Assembly: GCF_008801925.2 (NCBI RefSeq)
Contig: NZ_CP062803.1
Coordinates: forward strand, 558,001-622,000
Direction: 5' to 3'
Origin: Cupriavidus basilensis
GTDB lineage: Bacteria > Pseudomonadota > Gammaproteobacteria > Burkholderiales > Burkholderiaceae
Length of the DNA: 64,000 nucleotides
Shown here one piece after another: positions 12,247-20,939 of this stretch (position 1 is the first letter of the stretch; each line of letters opens with the position of its first letter). Under the pieces are notes generated by a model. The model was not told the origin of the DNA. It searched no databases and worked only from the letters and a program-made list of their open reading frames with translations. A program made the translations under genes and the position numbers.

Positions 12247-12681
12247 ATGAACCTCGTCCCCAACTGCCCGCTGTGCGAGACCGACGGCGGCGAGCTGGTC
12301 TGGCGTGGCGAGCGCGCCCGGGTCATCCTGGTCGAGCATGCGCGCTTTCCCGGCTTCTGCCGGGTGGTATGGAATGGCCACGTTGCCGAGCAGACCGACC
12401 TGCCCGAGGACGACCAGGCCTGGCTGATGCGGCTGGTGGCGCGGGTGGAGCGCGCGGTGCGCGAGACCATGGTGCCCGACAAGGTCAACCTGGCCGCCTT
12501 CGGCAATATGGTGCCGCACCTGCACTGGCATATCATTCCACGTTACCGCTGGGATACCCATTTTCCCGAAGCCGTCTGGGCGGCTGTGCAGCGCGAGCCT
12601 GATGCCGAGCGCCTGGCCGGCCTTGCGCAGCGCCTGCCGGCGTTACGCGCGGCCCTGGCGAAACTGGACGAAGCAGGCTGA
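12247..12681 (+). CDS. HIT (histidine triad) family hydrolase
   Basis: This 144-residue protein has the histidine triad HLHWHII at residues 91-97 (His91, His93, His95), followed by PRY. HIT proteins hydrolyse or transfer nucleotidyl groups from adenosine nucleotides such as AMP-lysine or Ap4A. The N-terminal CPLC pair (residues 7 and 10) is typical of the HIT subgroup paired with oxidoreductases in beta-proteobacteria. It starts 112 bases after the FAD/Fe-S protein, with a palindrome between them. The exact substrate cannot be read from sequence. Confidence 0.88.
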   Translation: MNLVPNCPLCETDGGELVWRGERARVILVEHARFPGFCRVVWNGHVAEQTDLPEDDQAWLMRLVARVERAVRETMVPDKVNLAAFGNMVPHLHWHIIPRYRWDTHFPEAVWAAVQREPDAERLAGLAQRLPALRAALAKLDEAG

Positions 12682-12840
12682 CGCCTGGCGTAGCCGTACC
12701 CGGGCCGTGCTGGCGTTGCCGTCGGTTTTTTTGAATTTCCGGAACCAGCCGGGCAGCGCCGTCTTCTAACACCCGTTGTCTTCATTCCCACAAGAGCGGG
12801 GCCGGTGGATCTGCCATGGCCCGCTTGCGCGAAAGGTGCC

Positions 12841-14718
12841 ATGTCCACACCGACTTCCGTTACCGTTCCAGGCCCGGCCGTGCCGGCCCGTGCCCTCAAG
12901 ATCCAGAGCCGCCTGCGGGTGGCCGAGACGTGGGACCTGATCAAGCCTTACTGGAAATCCGAGGACCGCAAGGCCGGCCTCGGGCTGCTGGCCTTCGTGG
13001 TCGCGCTCAATCTCGGCATCGTCTATATCAATGTGCTGCTCAACGAATGGAACCGCGTGTTCTACAACGCGCTGGAGCAGCATGACTACACCTCCTTCAA
13101 GGCGCTGCTGATCCGGTTCTCCTGGATCGCCGGCTTCTTTATCGTGGCGGCCATATCCCGGCAGTACTACACCATGATGCTGCAGATGCGCTGGCGTACC
13201 TGGATGACCGACCGCTTCATGGACCACTGGCTCAGCCACCAGGCCTACTACCGCATCGAACAGACGCACGCCACGGACAATCCCGACCAGCGGCTTGCGG
13301 ACGACCTGCGCTCGTTTACCGATGGCGCGCTGTCTCTTTCGCTCGGGCTGCTCAATTCGGTGGTGACGCTGGTGTCTTTCGTCGGCATCCTGTGGGCTGT
13401 TTCCGGGCCGATCAGCTTCATGCTGGGCGGCACCGAGATCACGATTCCCGGCTATATGGTGTGGTTCGCGGTGGGCTATGCCGTGATCGGCTCGCTGATT
13501 GCCCACGTGGTGGGCCGGCCGCTGATCGGCTTGAGTTTCCAGCAAGAGCAGTACGAGGCGGATTTCCGTTTCATGCTGGTGCGCTTGCGCGAGAACAGCG
13601 AGCCGGTGGCGCTTTACCGGGGCGAGCCTACCGAACAGGCGGGCCTGCGCTCGCGTTTTGACCGCATTCGCGCCAACTGGAAACAGTTGATGCGCTATAC
13701 GCGTCGCCTGACCTTTGTCAGTTCCGGCTACGGCCAGTTCGCCATCATCTTTCCGCTGCTCGTGGCCGCGCCACGCTACTTCGCCGGCAAGATGACGCTG
13801 GGTGGGCTGATGCAGGTGAGCCAGGCCTTCGGCCAGGTGCAAGGTGCGCTGTCGTGGTTCGTCGACAACTATTCCACGCTGGTTGGCTGGAAGGCCGCGG
13901 CCAACCGGCTGATCGACTTCCGCGACGCCATCCGCGTGGCGGAGCGCCAGGACCAGGAGCACACCGGCGTGCGCGACATCGAGGTGGTCCAGGCTGGCGC
14001 CGGTACCGATTCCGGCGGTATCCGCATCGACACCCTCGCGCTGGCGCTGCCGGTGCGCACCGGCAACGGCGGCGAGATCCAGCAGCGGCCGCTGGTGGCG
14101 CCGTTCTCGCTGCGGATCGCGCCCGGCGATCGCTGGCTGGTCAGCGGCCCCTCGGGTTGCGGCAAGAGCGTGCTGTTCCGCGCGCTGGCCGGGATCTGGC
14201 CCTACGGCAGCGGCACGGTTGCCATGCCCGGCGCGGCTCGCATGCTGTTCCTGCCGCAGCGCAGCTACCTGCCGATCGGTTCGCTGGCCGATGCGCTGGC
14301 TTATCCCGACGCCGGCACCGTGCATAGCCGTGAAGCCTTGCAGCAGGTGCTGCGCGAAGCCCGGCTCGGCGCCCTGGCCGAGCAGCTCGACGTGTTCGAC
14401 AACTGGTCGCTGCGGCTGTCGCCGGGCGAGCAGCAACGCCTGGCCTTTGCGCGCGCCCTGCTGCAAAAGCCCGATTACCTGTTCCTGGACGAGGCCACCA
14501 GCGCGCTCGACGAGGAAACCGAAAGCGCGATGTACCGTCTGATGGTGGACTCCCTGCCCGGCGCGGCGATCATCAGCATCGCCCACCGCAGCACGGTTGC
14601 TGCCTTCCATGGCAAGCGCCTGCGCTATGTCGCGGCCGACGGGGCGCACTGGGAGGCGGAGCACGATGGGCAAGGTGAGGCGGCTGCGGTAAGCTATCGG
14701 GTCGTACACGAAGCGTAA
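12841..14718 (+). CDS. SbmA/YddA-like ABC transporter, fused permease and ATPase
   Basis: This 625-residue half-transporter has an SbmA/BacA-like N-terminal membrane domain (helices from about residue 50, with NEWNRVFYNALE and the conserved NPDQR near 150) joined to an ABC ATPase. Walker A is GPSGCGKS near 436, the signature is LSPGEQQR near 533 and Walker B is YLFLDEATSALDE. It matches the YddA/ABCD-type family that moves peptides, cobalamin or fatty acyl compounds; the substrate is unknown. The start MSTPTSVTVPG at 12841 has AAAGGTG just upstream. The Q-rich signature differs from the usual LSGGQ but is normal for this family. Confidence 0.85.
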   Translation: MSTPTSVTVPGPAVPARALKIQSRLRVAETWDLIKPYWKSEDRKAGLGLLAFVVALNLGIVYINVLLNEWNRVFYNALEQHDYTSFKALLIRFSWIAGFFIVAAISRQYYTMMLQMRWRTWMTDRFMDHWLSHQAYYRIEQTHATDNPDQRLADDLRSFTDGALSLSLGLLNSVVTLVSFVGILWAVSGPISFMLGGTEITIPGYMVWFAVGYAVIGSLIAHVVGRPLIGLSFQQEQYEADFRFMLVRLRENSEPVALYRGEPTEQAGLRSRFDRIRANWKQLMRYTRRLTFVSSGYGQFAIIFPLLVAAPRYFAGKMTLGGLMQVSQAFGQVQGALSWFVDNYSTLVGWKAAANRLIDFRDAIRVAERQDQEHTGVRDIEVVQAGAGTDSGGIRIDTLALALPVRTGNGGEIQQRPLVAPFSLRIAPGDRWLVSGPSGCGKSVLFRALAGIWPYGSGTVAMPGAARMLFLPQRSYLPIGSLADALAYPDAGTVHSREALQQVLREARLGALAEQLDVFDNWSLRLSPGEQQRLAFARALLQKPDYLFLDEATSALDEETESAMYRLMVDSLPGAAIISIAHRSTVAAFHGKRLRYVAADGAHWEAEHDGQGEAAAVSYRVVHEA

Positions 14719-14770
14719 AGGCCGGTGTGGCCGCAACCTGCGGCTCGCACACAGCCGCACGCCACCCATC

Positions 14771-15184
14771 ATGGCAGGCCTAGAAAAAGATACTCCCCAT
14801 CCCACCGCTCTTACCGTGCACACCCAGTCGCGCGTGCTGGAGGTGGGTTTTGACAACGGTTCCAGCTTCCGGCTGCCGTTCGAATACCTGAGGGTGAACT
14901 CCCCCTCGGCCGAGGTGCAGGGCCACGGCCCGGGCCAGGAAGTGCTGCAGACCGGCAAGCGCGACGTCACCATCGCCGCGGTGGAGCCGGTCGGCAACTA
15001 CGCCATCCTGATCCGGTTTTCCGACGGCCACGATACCGGCATCTATTCCTGGGAACTGCTTTACCGCCTGGGCGCCCAGCAGGACGCCATCTGGCAGTCC
15101 TACCTGGAGCGGCTGGAAGCGGCCGGCGTCGATCGCGACACCCCCATGGTGGCCCCCGGCGGCCATGCCTGCGGCAGCCATTGA
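14771..15184 (+). CDS. DUF971 (gamma-butyrobetaine hydroxylase N-domain-like) protein
   Basis: This 137-residue protein consists of one GBBH-like N-terminal domain (DUF971), with LPFEYLRVNSPSAEV near residue 37 and SDGHDTGIYSWELLYRL near residue 86. In beta-proteobacteria this gene commonly sits just before ubiE, as here (44-base gap). The C-terminus ends GGHACGSH, a possible metal-binding tail. The domain is linked to Fe-S or iron-dependent proteins in other contexts. No enzymatic role is established for the stand-alone form. Confidence 0.8.
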   Translation: MAGLEKDTPHPTALTVHTQSRVLEVGFDNGSSFRLPFEYLRVNSPSAEVQGHGPGQEVLQTGKRDVTIAAVEPVGNYAILIRFSDGHDTGIYSWELLYRLGAQQDAIWQSYLERLEAAGVDRDTPMVAPGGHACGSH

Positions 15185-15228
15185 GATTGCGTGCCCCCGC
15201 GGGCCATTACTGAGTTCTGGAGCGAGTT

Positions 15229-15960
15229 ATGAGCGAGACCCACTTCGGGTTCGAGAAGGTCAAGGAAGAAGAGAAGGCCGGCAAGGTAGCCGAAGTCTTC
15301 CATTCGGTGGCCAATAAGTACGACGTCATGAACGACCTGATGTCCGGCGGCATGCACCGGCTGTGGAAGATGTTCACCATCGCCCAGGCCGGCGTGCGGC
15401 CCGGCTTCAAGGTGCTCGACATCGCCGGCGGCACCGGCGACCTGGCCAAGGCCTTCGCACGCCAGGCCGGGCCCACCGGCGAGGTCTGGCTGACCGACAT
15501 CAATGAGTCGATGCTGCGGGTTGGGCGCGACCGCTTGTTGAATAAAGGCATCGTCATCCCCACCTGTCTCTGTGATGCCGAGCGGATTCCGTTCCCGGAC
15601 AACCACTTCGACCTGGTCACTGTGTCCTTCGGGCTGCGCAACATGACGCACAAGGAGGTGGCGCTGTCAGAGATGCGCCGGGTGATCAAGCCGGGCGGCA
15701 AAGTCATGGTGCTGGAGTTCTCCAAGGTGTGGAAGCCGCTGGAAAAGGCCTACGACATGTATTCGCTGAAGTTCCTGCCGTGGCTGGGGCAGCGCGTGGT
15801 ACAGGATTCCGATAGCTATCGCTATCTGGCCGAATCGATCAGAATGCATCCAGACCAGGCTTCACTTGTACGTCTTATGGAACATGCGGGCCTGGAGAAT
15901 GTCGAATACTTCAACCTGACAGCGGGAGTGGTGGCACTCCACGTCGGGCGAAAGTACTAG
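15229..15960 (+). CDS. ubiE: UbiE, ubiquinone/menaquinone C-methyltransferase
   Basis: This 243-residue SAM-dependent methyltransferase adds the C-methyl group in ubiquinone synthesis. SAM motif I is [12 protein letters not shown] near residue 62. The UbiE signatures [17 protein letters not shown] (near 34) and [11 protein letters not shown] (near 133) are both present. The C-terminus [15 protein letters not shown] is typical. The N-terminus begins [11 protein letters not shown], as in orthologues. It sits with ubiJ and ubiB in a ubiquinone gene block. Naphthoquinone methylation is possible but not indicated here. Confidence 0.96.
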   Translation: MSETHFGFEKVKEEEKAGKVAEVFHSVANKYDVMNDLMSGGMHRLWKMFTIAQAGVRPGFKVLDIAGGTGDLAKAFARQAGPTGEVWLTDINESMLRVGRDRLLNKGIVIPTCLCDAERIPFPDNHFDLVTVSFGLRNMTHKEVALSEMRRVIKPGGKVMVLEFSKVWKPLEKAYDMYSLKFLPWLGQRVVQDSDSYRYLAESIRMHPDQASLVRLMEHAGLENVEYFNLTAGVVALHVGRKY

Positions 15961-16012
15961 ACTGATATAGGCTCAAAGAAAAATGAGCGAACTTAACAGG
16001 GGAAGCACTGAT

Positions 16013-17038
16013 ATGTCGCTATTTCGCGCAAAATTTATGGCAGGTGTGCTGATTGGCACGCTTGCCCTCGGCATGGCGCTCGACGCCAATGCCAAACGCC
16101 TCGGCGGGTCGCGCAGCATCGGCAAGCAATCGTCCGGCGTGACGCAACGCCAGCAGGCACCGGCACAGCAATCGCCGAACCAGACGCCCGCGCAGCAGGC
16201 ACCGGCCCAGCAAGCCGCGCCCGCAGCAGCAGGCGCCGGTGCAGCCGCTGCTGCCGCGCCCAAGCGTAACTGGGGTGGCATGCTCGGCGGCATCGCCGCC
16301 GGCCTGGGCATTGGCTGGCTGCTGTCGCACTTCGGCCTGGGCGGCGCCGCCATGGGCTTCCTGTCCAACCTGATCCTGATCGCCCTGGTGGCATTCGCCG
16401 CAATCTGGCTGATCCGCAAGTTCCGCGGCGGCGCCAAGGCGCCGCAGCAACCGGCCTATGCCGGTGCGGCAGCCGGTGCCGGCAGCGGCTCGGGTAACGG
16501 ATTTGGTGGCAGCAACGAACCGGTCTTGCGTCAACAAGTGCCGGTTGGCGCACCCAATCCGGTGATGCCCGCACCCGGTTCCGTCGCCTCGACGCAGTCC
16601 GCCGCACCGGTGATGGCTGGCGCCGCCGTTGGTGCAGCGGCAGGCGCGGCACAGCCCTGGGGCGTGCCGGCCGATTTCGACACCGACGCCTTCCTGCGCA
16701 ACGCCAAGATCTACTACGTCCGCCTCCAGGCAGCCTGGGACGCCGGCAATCTCGAGGACATCCGCGAGTTCACCACGCCGGAAATGTTCGCCGAGATCAA
16801 GATGGACCTGTCCGAACGCGGCGCCGAGGTCAACAAGACCGACGTGGTCACGCTGGAAGCGGAACTGCTCGGCATCGAAGACAGCCCGGCCCAGCATCTG
16901 GCCAGCGTGCGCTTCTCCGGCATGATCCGCGAAAAGGCCGGCGATCCGGCACAGCCTTTCGCTGAAGTCTGGAACCTGGCCAAGCCGGTAAGCGGCCCTG
17001 GCGGCTGGCTGCTGGCAGGGATCCAGCAAACTTCCTGA
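16013..17038 (+). CDS. Tim44-like domain membrane protein
   Basis: This 341-residue protein has, in order: a signal peptide or first membrane segment (about 8-28), an Ala/Gln/Pro-rich low-complexity stretch (about 40-82), hydrophobic segments near 88-108 and 113-135, and a C-terminal Tim44-like domain (about 215-340). I prefer the start MSLFRAKFMAGV at 16013, with AGGGGA 9 bases upstream, over the ATG at 15983. Bacterial Tim44-like proteins are membrane-associated and may support protein or complex assembly; no specific role is proven. Its position between ubiE and ubiJ suggests a link to ubiquinone synthesis. Confidence 0.82.
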   Translation: MSLFRAKFMAGVLIGTLALGMALDANAKRLGGSRSIGKQSSGVTQRQQAPAQQSPNQTPAQQAPAQQAAPAAAGAGAAAAAAPKRNWGGMLGGIAAGLGIGWLLSHFGLGGAAMGFLSNLILIALVAFAAIWLIRKFRGGAKAPQQPAYAGAAAGAGSGSGNGFGGSNEPVLRQQVPVGAPNPVMPAPGSVASTQSAAPVMAGAAVGAAAGAAQPWGVPADFDTDAFLRNAKIYYVRLQAAWDAGNLEDIREFTTPEMFAEIKMDLSERGAEVNKTDVVTLEAELLGIEDSPAQHLASVRFSGMIREKAGDPAQPFAEVWNLAKPVSGPGGWLLAGIQQTS

Positions 17039-17093
17039 GTGCAGGGAGTGCCTCGCCGGCAGGTTCAAGGCCGGCAGGTGGCATAGAATGGAG

Positions 17094-17120
17094 GCCCACG
17101 TGAAAACGTGGGCTTTTTTT
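17094..17120 (+). terminator. Intrinsic terminator after the Tim44-like gene
   Basis: An 8-bp perfect stem (GCCCACGT / ACGTGGGC) with a GAAA tetraloop, followed by seven T residues. It would end transcription from the ubiE side before the palindromic element. Confidence 0.9.
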
Positions 17121-17182
17121 GTTTGTGGGGTTTGGGGGGATTCTGTTGTTTGACTTGGAAGTTGAAGTCAAAGTCAAAGGCG

Positions 17183-17720
17183 GTTTCACCCCCCTGCGGG
17201 GGGCGACCTACTTTCTTGTCTCGCCAAGAAAGTAGGTCGCCCCATACGGGCTAGGCACACCTCCACGGCTCGCTTCGCATCGCGGGACGGTGTTTGCCGC
17301 CCCACGGGCGGAAAACACGGCTACAACCTGCAAGGTTTGAGTCGACTATTGATTTGTGGTGGTCTAATTTGCTCCCCTGTCCCGCTTGCGGGGGGGAGAG
17401 GGCAGGCCTTTGCAAGAGCCGGTCCACCAAAGTAACGATTGGTAGCCGTGTGGCCCGCCCGCAGGGCGGGCCACACCCCAGCGCGATGCGAAGCGAGCCG
17501 TGGAGGTGTGCCAAGGCCGTATGGGGCGCCTCGGGATCCGGCGAAAAGAGCGGAAAAGAGGGACCCATGTTTGAGTATCGCCTTAAGGCGATGCGAGTTT
17601 GGGTCCCGGCCGCTCTTTTCGCCGGATCCCGAGGGGGTGTCGCCCCATCCGGCGCGCCTTTTTTGCCTACTTTTTTGGCAAGACAAAAAAGTAGGTCGCC
17701 GCCCCGCAGGGGCGGTGAAA
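17183..17720. repeat. Large head-to-head palindromic element A
   Basis: Two inverted copies of one repeat face each other. The left copy reads inward from GTTTCACC at 17183: a GC hairpin (17189-17203), then a 19-bp perfect stem (17200-17218 with 17225-17243, loop TCTCGC), then a 31-bp block at 17254-17284. The right copy has the same modules reversed: the 31-bp block at 17482-17512, a T-rich stem (17666-17677 with 17684-17695) and a GC hairpin (about 17699-17715). Extra modules are a 13-bp stem around GCA (17448-17476) and a CTCCC-type hairpin (17371-17400). The right copy carries about 140 bases absent from the left, including a nested palindrome at 17529-17634. The ORFs here are by-products of the repeats. 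Confidence 0.75.
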
Positions 17721-17830
17721 CTGCAGTTGCCTTTGACGTTAAGCACGTTGAAGTCCCGTTGATGTTGATTTTGACTTTAGAACCGACCAACCCACTCCCC
17801 TGAAAGGCCCGCCCCCAGCCCCACCCAATC

Positions 17831-18505
17831 ATGACCACCCTCCCCACCCCCCTGGCCACCCCTCCGATCACCGCCCTGAACCACCTGCTGGAACAGGAGC
17901 CTTGGGCAACCACCATGCTCCAGCCCTTCGCCGGCCGCATCATCCGCTTTGATGCGGCCGCGTTCACGCTCGCATTGAAGGTGACGGAGCAGGGCCTGAC
18001 GGCGCTGGCCCCGGTGGATGAAACCCCGGCGGTTACGCTGACCGTGCCGCTGCAGCAGTGGCCGCTGGTGGCCTCGGACGTGGCGGGCGGTGGCCAGGCG
18101 GCGGCGATGAAGCATGTGCGCATCGAGGGCGATGCCGAACTCGCCAACACGGTCTCCACGCTGGCCCGCAACCTGCGCTGGGATGCGGCCGAGGACCTGT
18201 CGCGCGCATTGCGCGGCATCCTGGGCGGCCCGGTGAGCGACAGCGTGGCGCAACGGGTGGTGGATGGCGTGCAGCAGGTGCATGCCCAGGCCACGCGGGT
18301 GGGCCGCGCGCTGGTCGATAACGTGACCGAGTATTTGCTCGACGAGCAGCCGACCCTGGTGCGCCACGCGGCGCTCGACGAGTTCGGCGCCGGTGTGAGC
18401 GCGCTGCGCGACGACCTCGCCCGGCTGGAAAAGCGGCTGGAAAAGCTGGAGCAGCGCGCCCGCTCCGAGCGTGGAACTGGTACGCTGCCGTCCGCCCATC
18501 GCTGA
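17831..18505 (+). CDS. ubiJ: UbiJ, ubiquinone biosynthesis accessory factor (SCP2 domain)
   Basis: This 224-residue protein has an SCP2 sterol-carrier-like lipid-binding domain (about 15-125) and a C-terminal coiled coil (LRDDLARLEKRLEKLEQRA, near 195-215), the standard UbiJ layout. UbiJ and UbiK form the lipid-binding scaffold of the cytosolic Ubi complex. It precedes ubiB by 104 bases. The N-terminal ALNHLLEQEPWA and the central VRIEGDAELAN match the family. The start ATG at 17831 has no strong Shine-Dalgarno. Confidence 0.92.
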   Translation: MTTLPTPLATPPITALNHLLEQEPWATTMLQPFAGRIIRFDAAAFTLALKVTEQGLTALAPVDETPAVTLTVPLQQWPLVASDVAGGGQAAAMKHVRIEGDAELANTVSTLARNLRWDAAEDLSRALRGILGGPVSDSVAQRVVDGVQQVHAQATRVGRALVDNVTEYLLDEQPTLVRHAALDEFGAGVSALRDDLARLEKRLEKLEQRARSERGTGTLPSAHR

Positions 18506-18609
18506 TCGCCCGCGGCTTGCCGCCGCCAGAGCCCTGCCCAATTGCGCATTCACGGCTTATCCAATGCCAGACCGGCCAAGCAGCACGGCCTCAACACTGA
18601 AGAACCTGC

Positions 18610-20187
18610 ATGACCCGCTTCCTGCGCCTTTGCAAGATCGTTTTCGTCATCCTCTACTACGGCCTCGACGAGCTCGTGCTGTCTGGCTTCAAGAGCCGCC
18701 GCATCCGTTTCCTGGTGCGTGTCATTACCATTGGCCGCAAGCTCGACATGCCCCGTGGCGAACGCCTGCGCCTGGCGTTGACGCGCCTGGGCCCGATATT
18801 CGTCAAGTTTGGCCAGGTGCTCTCCACCCGGCGCGACCTGATGCCCGAGGACATCGCCGACGAGCTCGCCAAGCTGCAGGACCAGGTGCCGCCGTTCGAT
18901 TCCGTCGTGGCGGTCAAGATCATCGAGCGCTCGCTGGGCCGGAAACTGGAGACGCTGTTCGAGAGCTTCGACCACAAGCCGGTGGCCAGCGCGTCCATTG
19001 CCCAGGTTCATTTCGCCATCCTGAAGGGCGGCCCCAACCACGGCCGCGAAGTTGCGGTGAAGGTCCTGCGCCCGGGCATGCTGCCGGTCATCGACAGCGA
19101 CCTGGCCCTGATGCGGGACCTGGCTGCCTGGCTTGAGCGTTTCTGGGCTGACGGCAAGCGCCTGAAGCCGCGCGAGGTCGTCGCCGAGTTCGACAAATAC
19201 CTGCACGACGAGCTCGACCTGATGATCGAGGCCGCCAACGCCAGCCAGCTGCGCCGCAACTTTGCCGACACCAAGCTGCTGCTGGTGCCCGAGGTGTTCT
19301 GGGACTGGTGCAGCAGCGAGGTCTTCGTGATGGAGCGCATGCACGGGATCCCCATCTCGCGCACCGAGTCGCTCAGGGCGGCTGGCGTCGACATGCACCT
19401 GCTGGCGGAGGAGGGCGTGGAGATCTTCTTCACGCAGGTGTTCCGCGACGGGTTCTTCCATGCCGACATGCACCCGGGCAACATCCTGGTGTCGGTGGCG
19501 CCGCAGAGTTTTGGGCGCTATATCGCGCTGGACTTCGGCATCGTCGGCGCGCTGTCCGAGTTCGACAAGAACTACCTGGCGCAGAACTTCATCGCCTTCT
19601 TCCGCCGCGACTACCATCGTGTGGCGTTGCTGCACGTGGAGTCGGGCTGGGTGCCGGCCCATACGCGGGTGGAGGAACTGGAGAGCGCGGTACGGGCGTG
19701 CTGCGAGCCCTATTTCGACAAGCCGCTCAAGGAGATCTCGCTGGGCATGGTGCTGATGCGCCTGTTCCAGACCTCGCGCCGCTTCAATGTCGAGATCCAG
19801 CCGCAACTGGTCCTGTTGCAGAAGACCTTGCTCAATATCGAAGGGCTGGGGCGCCAGCTCGATCCGGACCTGGACCTGTGGAAGACCGCCAAGCCCTTCC
19901 TCGAGAAATGGATGCACGAGCAGGTCGGCTGGAAGGGTGCCTGGGAGCGCATCCAGGTGGAGGCCCCGCAATGGGCCAAGATGCTGCCTGACTTCCCGCG
20001 CCTGGCGCACCAGTTCCTCGAGCGCCGCGCATTGGTCGACAATGGCCAGCAGGAGAAGCTGCTCGCCGCCCTGGTCGCCGAGCAGCGCCGCACCAACCGC
20101 CTGGTCGGCACCGCCTTGTTGCTGGTTGGCGGATTCGTCGCCGGGGTGGTGCTGACCGAGTTGCTGGCCTGGGTTGGCTACTGGTAG
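18610..20187 (+). CDS. ubiB: UbiB, atypical kinase/ATPase for ubiquinone biosynthesis
   Basis: This 525-residue protein of the ADCK/UbiB family has the invariant KxGQ motif ([16 protein letters not shown], near 60-75), an Ala-rich loop ([12 protein letters not shown], near 125), catalytic-type segments [10 protein letters not shown] (near 286) and LDFGIVG (near 308), and two C-terminal membrane helices (about 490-525). UbiB is needed for coenzyme Q synthesis, probably extracting lipid intermediates with ATP. Length matches the family. It is transcribed with ubiJ. Confidence 0.96.
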   Translation: MTRFLRLCKIVFVILYYGLDELVLSGFKSRRIRFLVRVITIGRKLDMPRGERLRLALTRLGPIFVKFGQVLSTRRDLMPEDIADELAKLQDQVPPFDSVVAVKIIERSLGRKLETLFESFDHKPVASASIAQVHFAILKGGPNHGREVAVKVLRPGMLPVIDSDLALMRDLAAWLERFWADGKRLKPREVVAEFDKYLHDELDLMIEAANASQLRRNFADTKLLLVPEVFWDWCSSEVFVMERMHGIPISRTESLRAAGVDMHLLAEEGVEIFFTQVFRDGFFHADMHPGNILVSVAPQSFGRYIALDFGIVGALSEFDKNYLAQNFIAFFRRDYHRVALLHVESGWVPAHTRVEELESAVRACCEPYFDKPLKEISLGMVLMRLFQTSRRFNVEIQPQLVLLQKTLLNIEGLGRQLDPDLDLWKTAKPFLEKWMHEQVGWKGAWERIQVEAPQWAKMLPDFPRLAHQFLERRALVDNGQQEKLLAALVAEQRRTNRLVGTALLLVGGFVAGVVLTELLAWVGYW

Positions 20188-20268
20188 CGCACGGGATCGT
20201 GCCCCGAATCGCCTGGGTGGCGAGTGCAAGGTCGATGAAATGCAATGCAGTGGAGAGTGGAGGCTAGC

Positions 20269-20904
20269 TTGACCAAATCCGATAACGCGCCGAACAAGGC
20301 CGCAGCCCCGCCAGCCTTCGCCACGCGTAACGCGGGGGATCCGGCTTTCTGGGATGAGCGCTTCGAGAAGGGCTTCATGCCCTGGGACCTGGGCGGCGTG
20401 CCGGCCGATTTCGAGGCCTTCGCCAGCGCGATGGCGCCGTGCCCAACGCTAATCCCTGGCTGTGGCAACGGCTGGGAAGCGGGGTGGCTCCATGCGCGCG
20501 GCTGGACGGTGACCGCTATTGATTTCTCACCCGAGGCCGTGGCCAGCGCGCGCCGCGCGCTGGGGCCGGGCGGGGCCGTCGTGCAGGAGGCGGATTTCTT
20601 TGCCTTCGTGCCCGAGCCTGCCTGCCAGTGGATCTACGAGCGGGCCTTCCTTTGCGCCTTGCCGCCAGCCATGCGGGCCGGCTACGCTGCTCGCGTGGCG
20701 CAACTGCTGCCGCCGGGCGGCCTGCTGGCCGGCTACTTCTTCCTGGACGAGACGCGCGGCGGGCCGCCTTTCGCCATTCCCGAGGCAGAACTGCGCGCGC
20801 TGCTTGCGCCGGCCTTCGAGCTGGTGGAGGCGCGGGCCGCCACTGGCTCGCTGCCGGTATTTGCCGGCCGCGAGCAGTGGCAGGTCTGGCGCCGCAGGGC
20901 TTAG
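20269..20904 (+). CDS. TPMT-family SAM-dependent methyltransferase
   Basis: A protein of about 211 residues of the thiopurine S-methyltransferase superfamily. The N-terminal WDERFEKGFMPWD matches the TPMT-like signature, and SAM motif I is LIPGCGNGWEAGWL. I prefer the TTG at 20269 (MTKSDNAPNKA) because GTGGAGG lies six bases before it; the ATG at 20245 has no ribosome binding site. Bacterial relatives methylate small thiols, selenium or tellurium compounds, or halides. The real substrate is unknown. It follows ubiB by about 80 bases and may be cotranscribed. Confidence 0.82.
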   Translation: MTKSDNAPNKAAAPPAFATRNAGDPAFWDERFEKGFMPWDLGGVPADFEAFASAMAPCPTLIPGCGNGWEAGWLHARGWTVTAIDFSPEAVASARRALGPGGAVVQEADFFAFVPEPACQWIYERAFLCALPPAMRAGYAARVAQLLPPGGLLAGYFFLDETRGGPPFAIPEAELRALLAPAFELVEARAATGSLPVFAGREQWQVWRRRA

Positions 20905-20939
20905 ATCCCAGGATTCAGCCGCAGGCGCCAGCCTTTGCT

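Larger units (their letters stand above)
17039..17830. other. 792-bp gene-free region between the Tim44-like gene and ubiJ
   Basis: Contains the terminator at 17094-17120, element A at 17183-17720, and about 110 AT-richer bases before ubiJ with short GTTGAAGT/TTGACTT repeats. I see no convincing gene. A promoter for ubiJ-ubiB must lie near 17720-17830, but no good hexamers stand out. Confidence 0.7.

Noticed and set aside
8277..12536. A 1419-codon open frame on the minus strand opposite the FAD/Fe-S oxidoreductase gene.
   Set aside because: It is an antisense shadow caused by high GC3 codon bias; its translation is Gln/Arg/His/Ala-rich without domains, while the plus strand encodes clear motifs.
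12720..12740. A T7 run after the HIT gene as a possible terminator.
   Set aside because: The preceding bases form only a weak stem, so support is insufficient.
17251..18549. A 432-codon minus-strand frame across element A and ubiJ.
   Set aside because: It runs through stacked palindromes and then antisense to ubiJ; composition is not protein-like.
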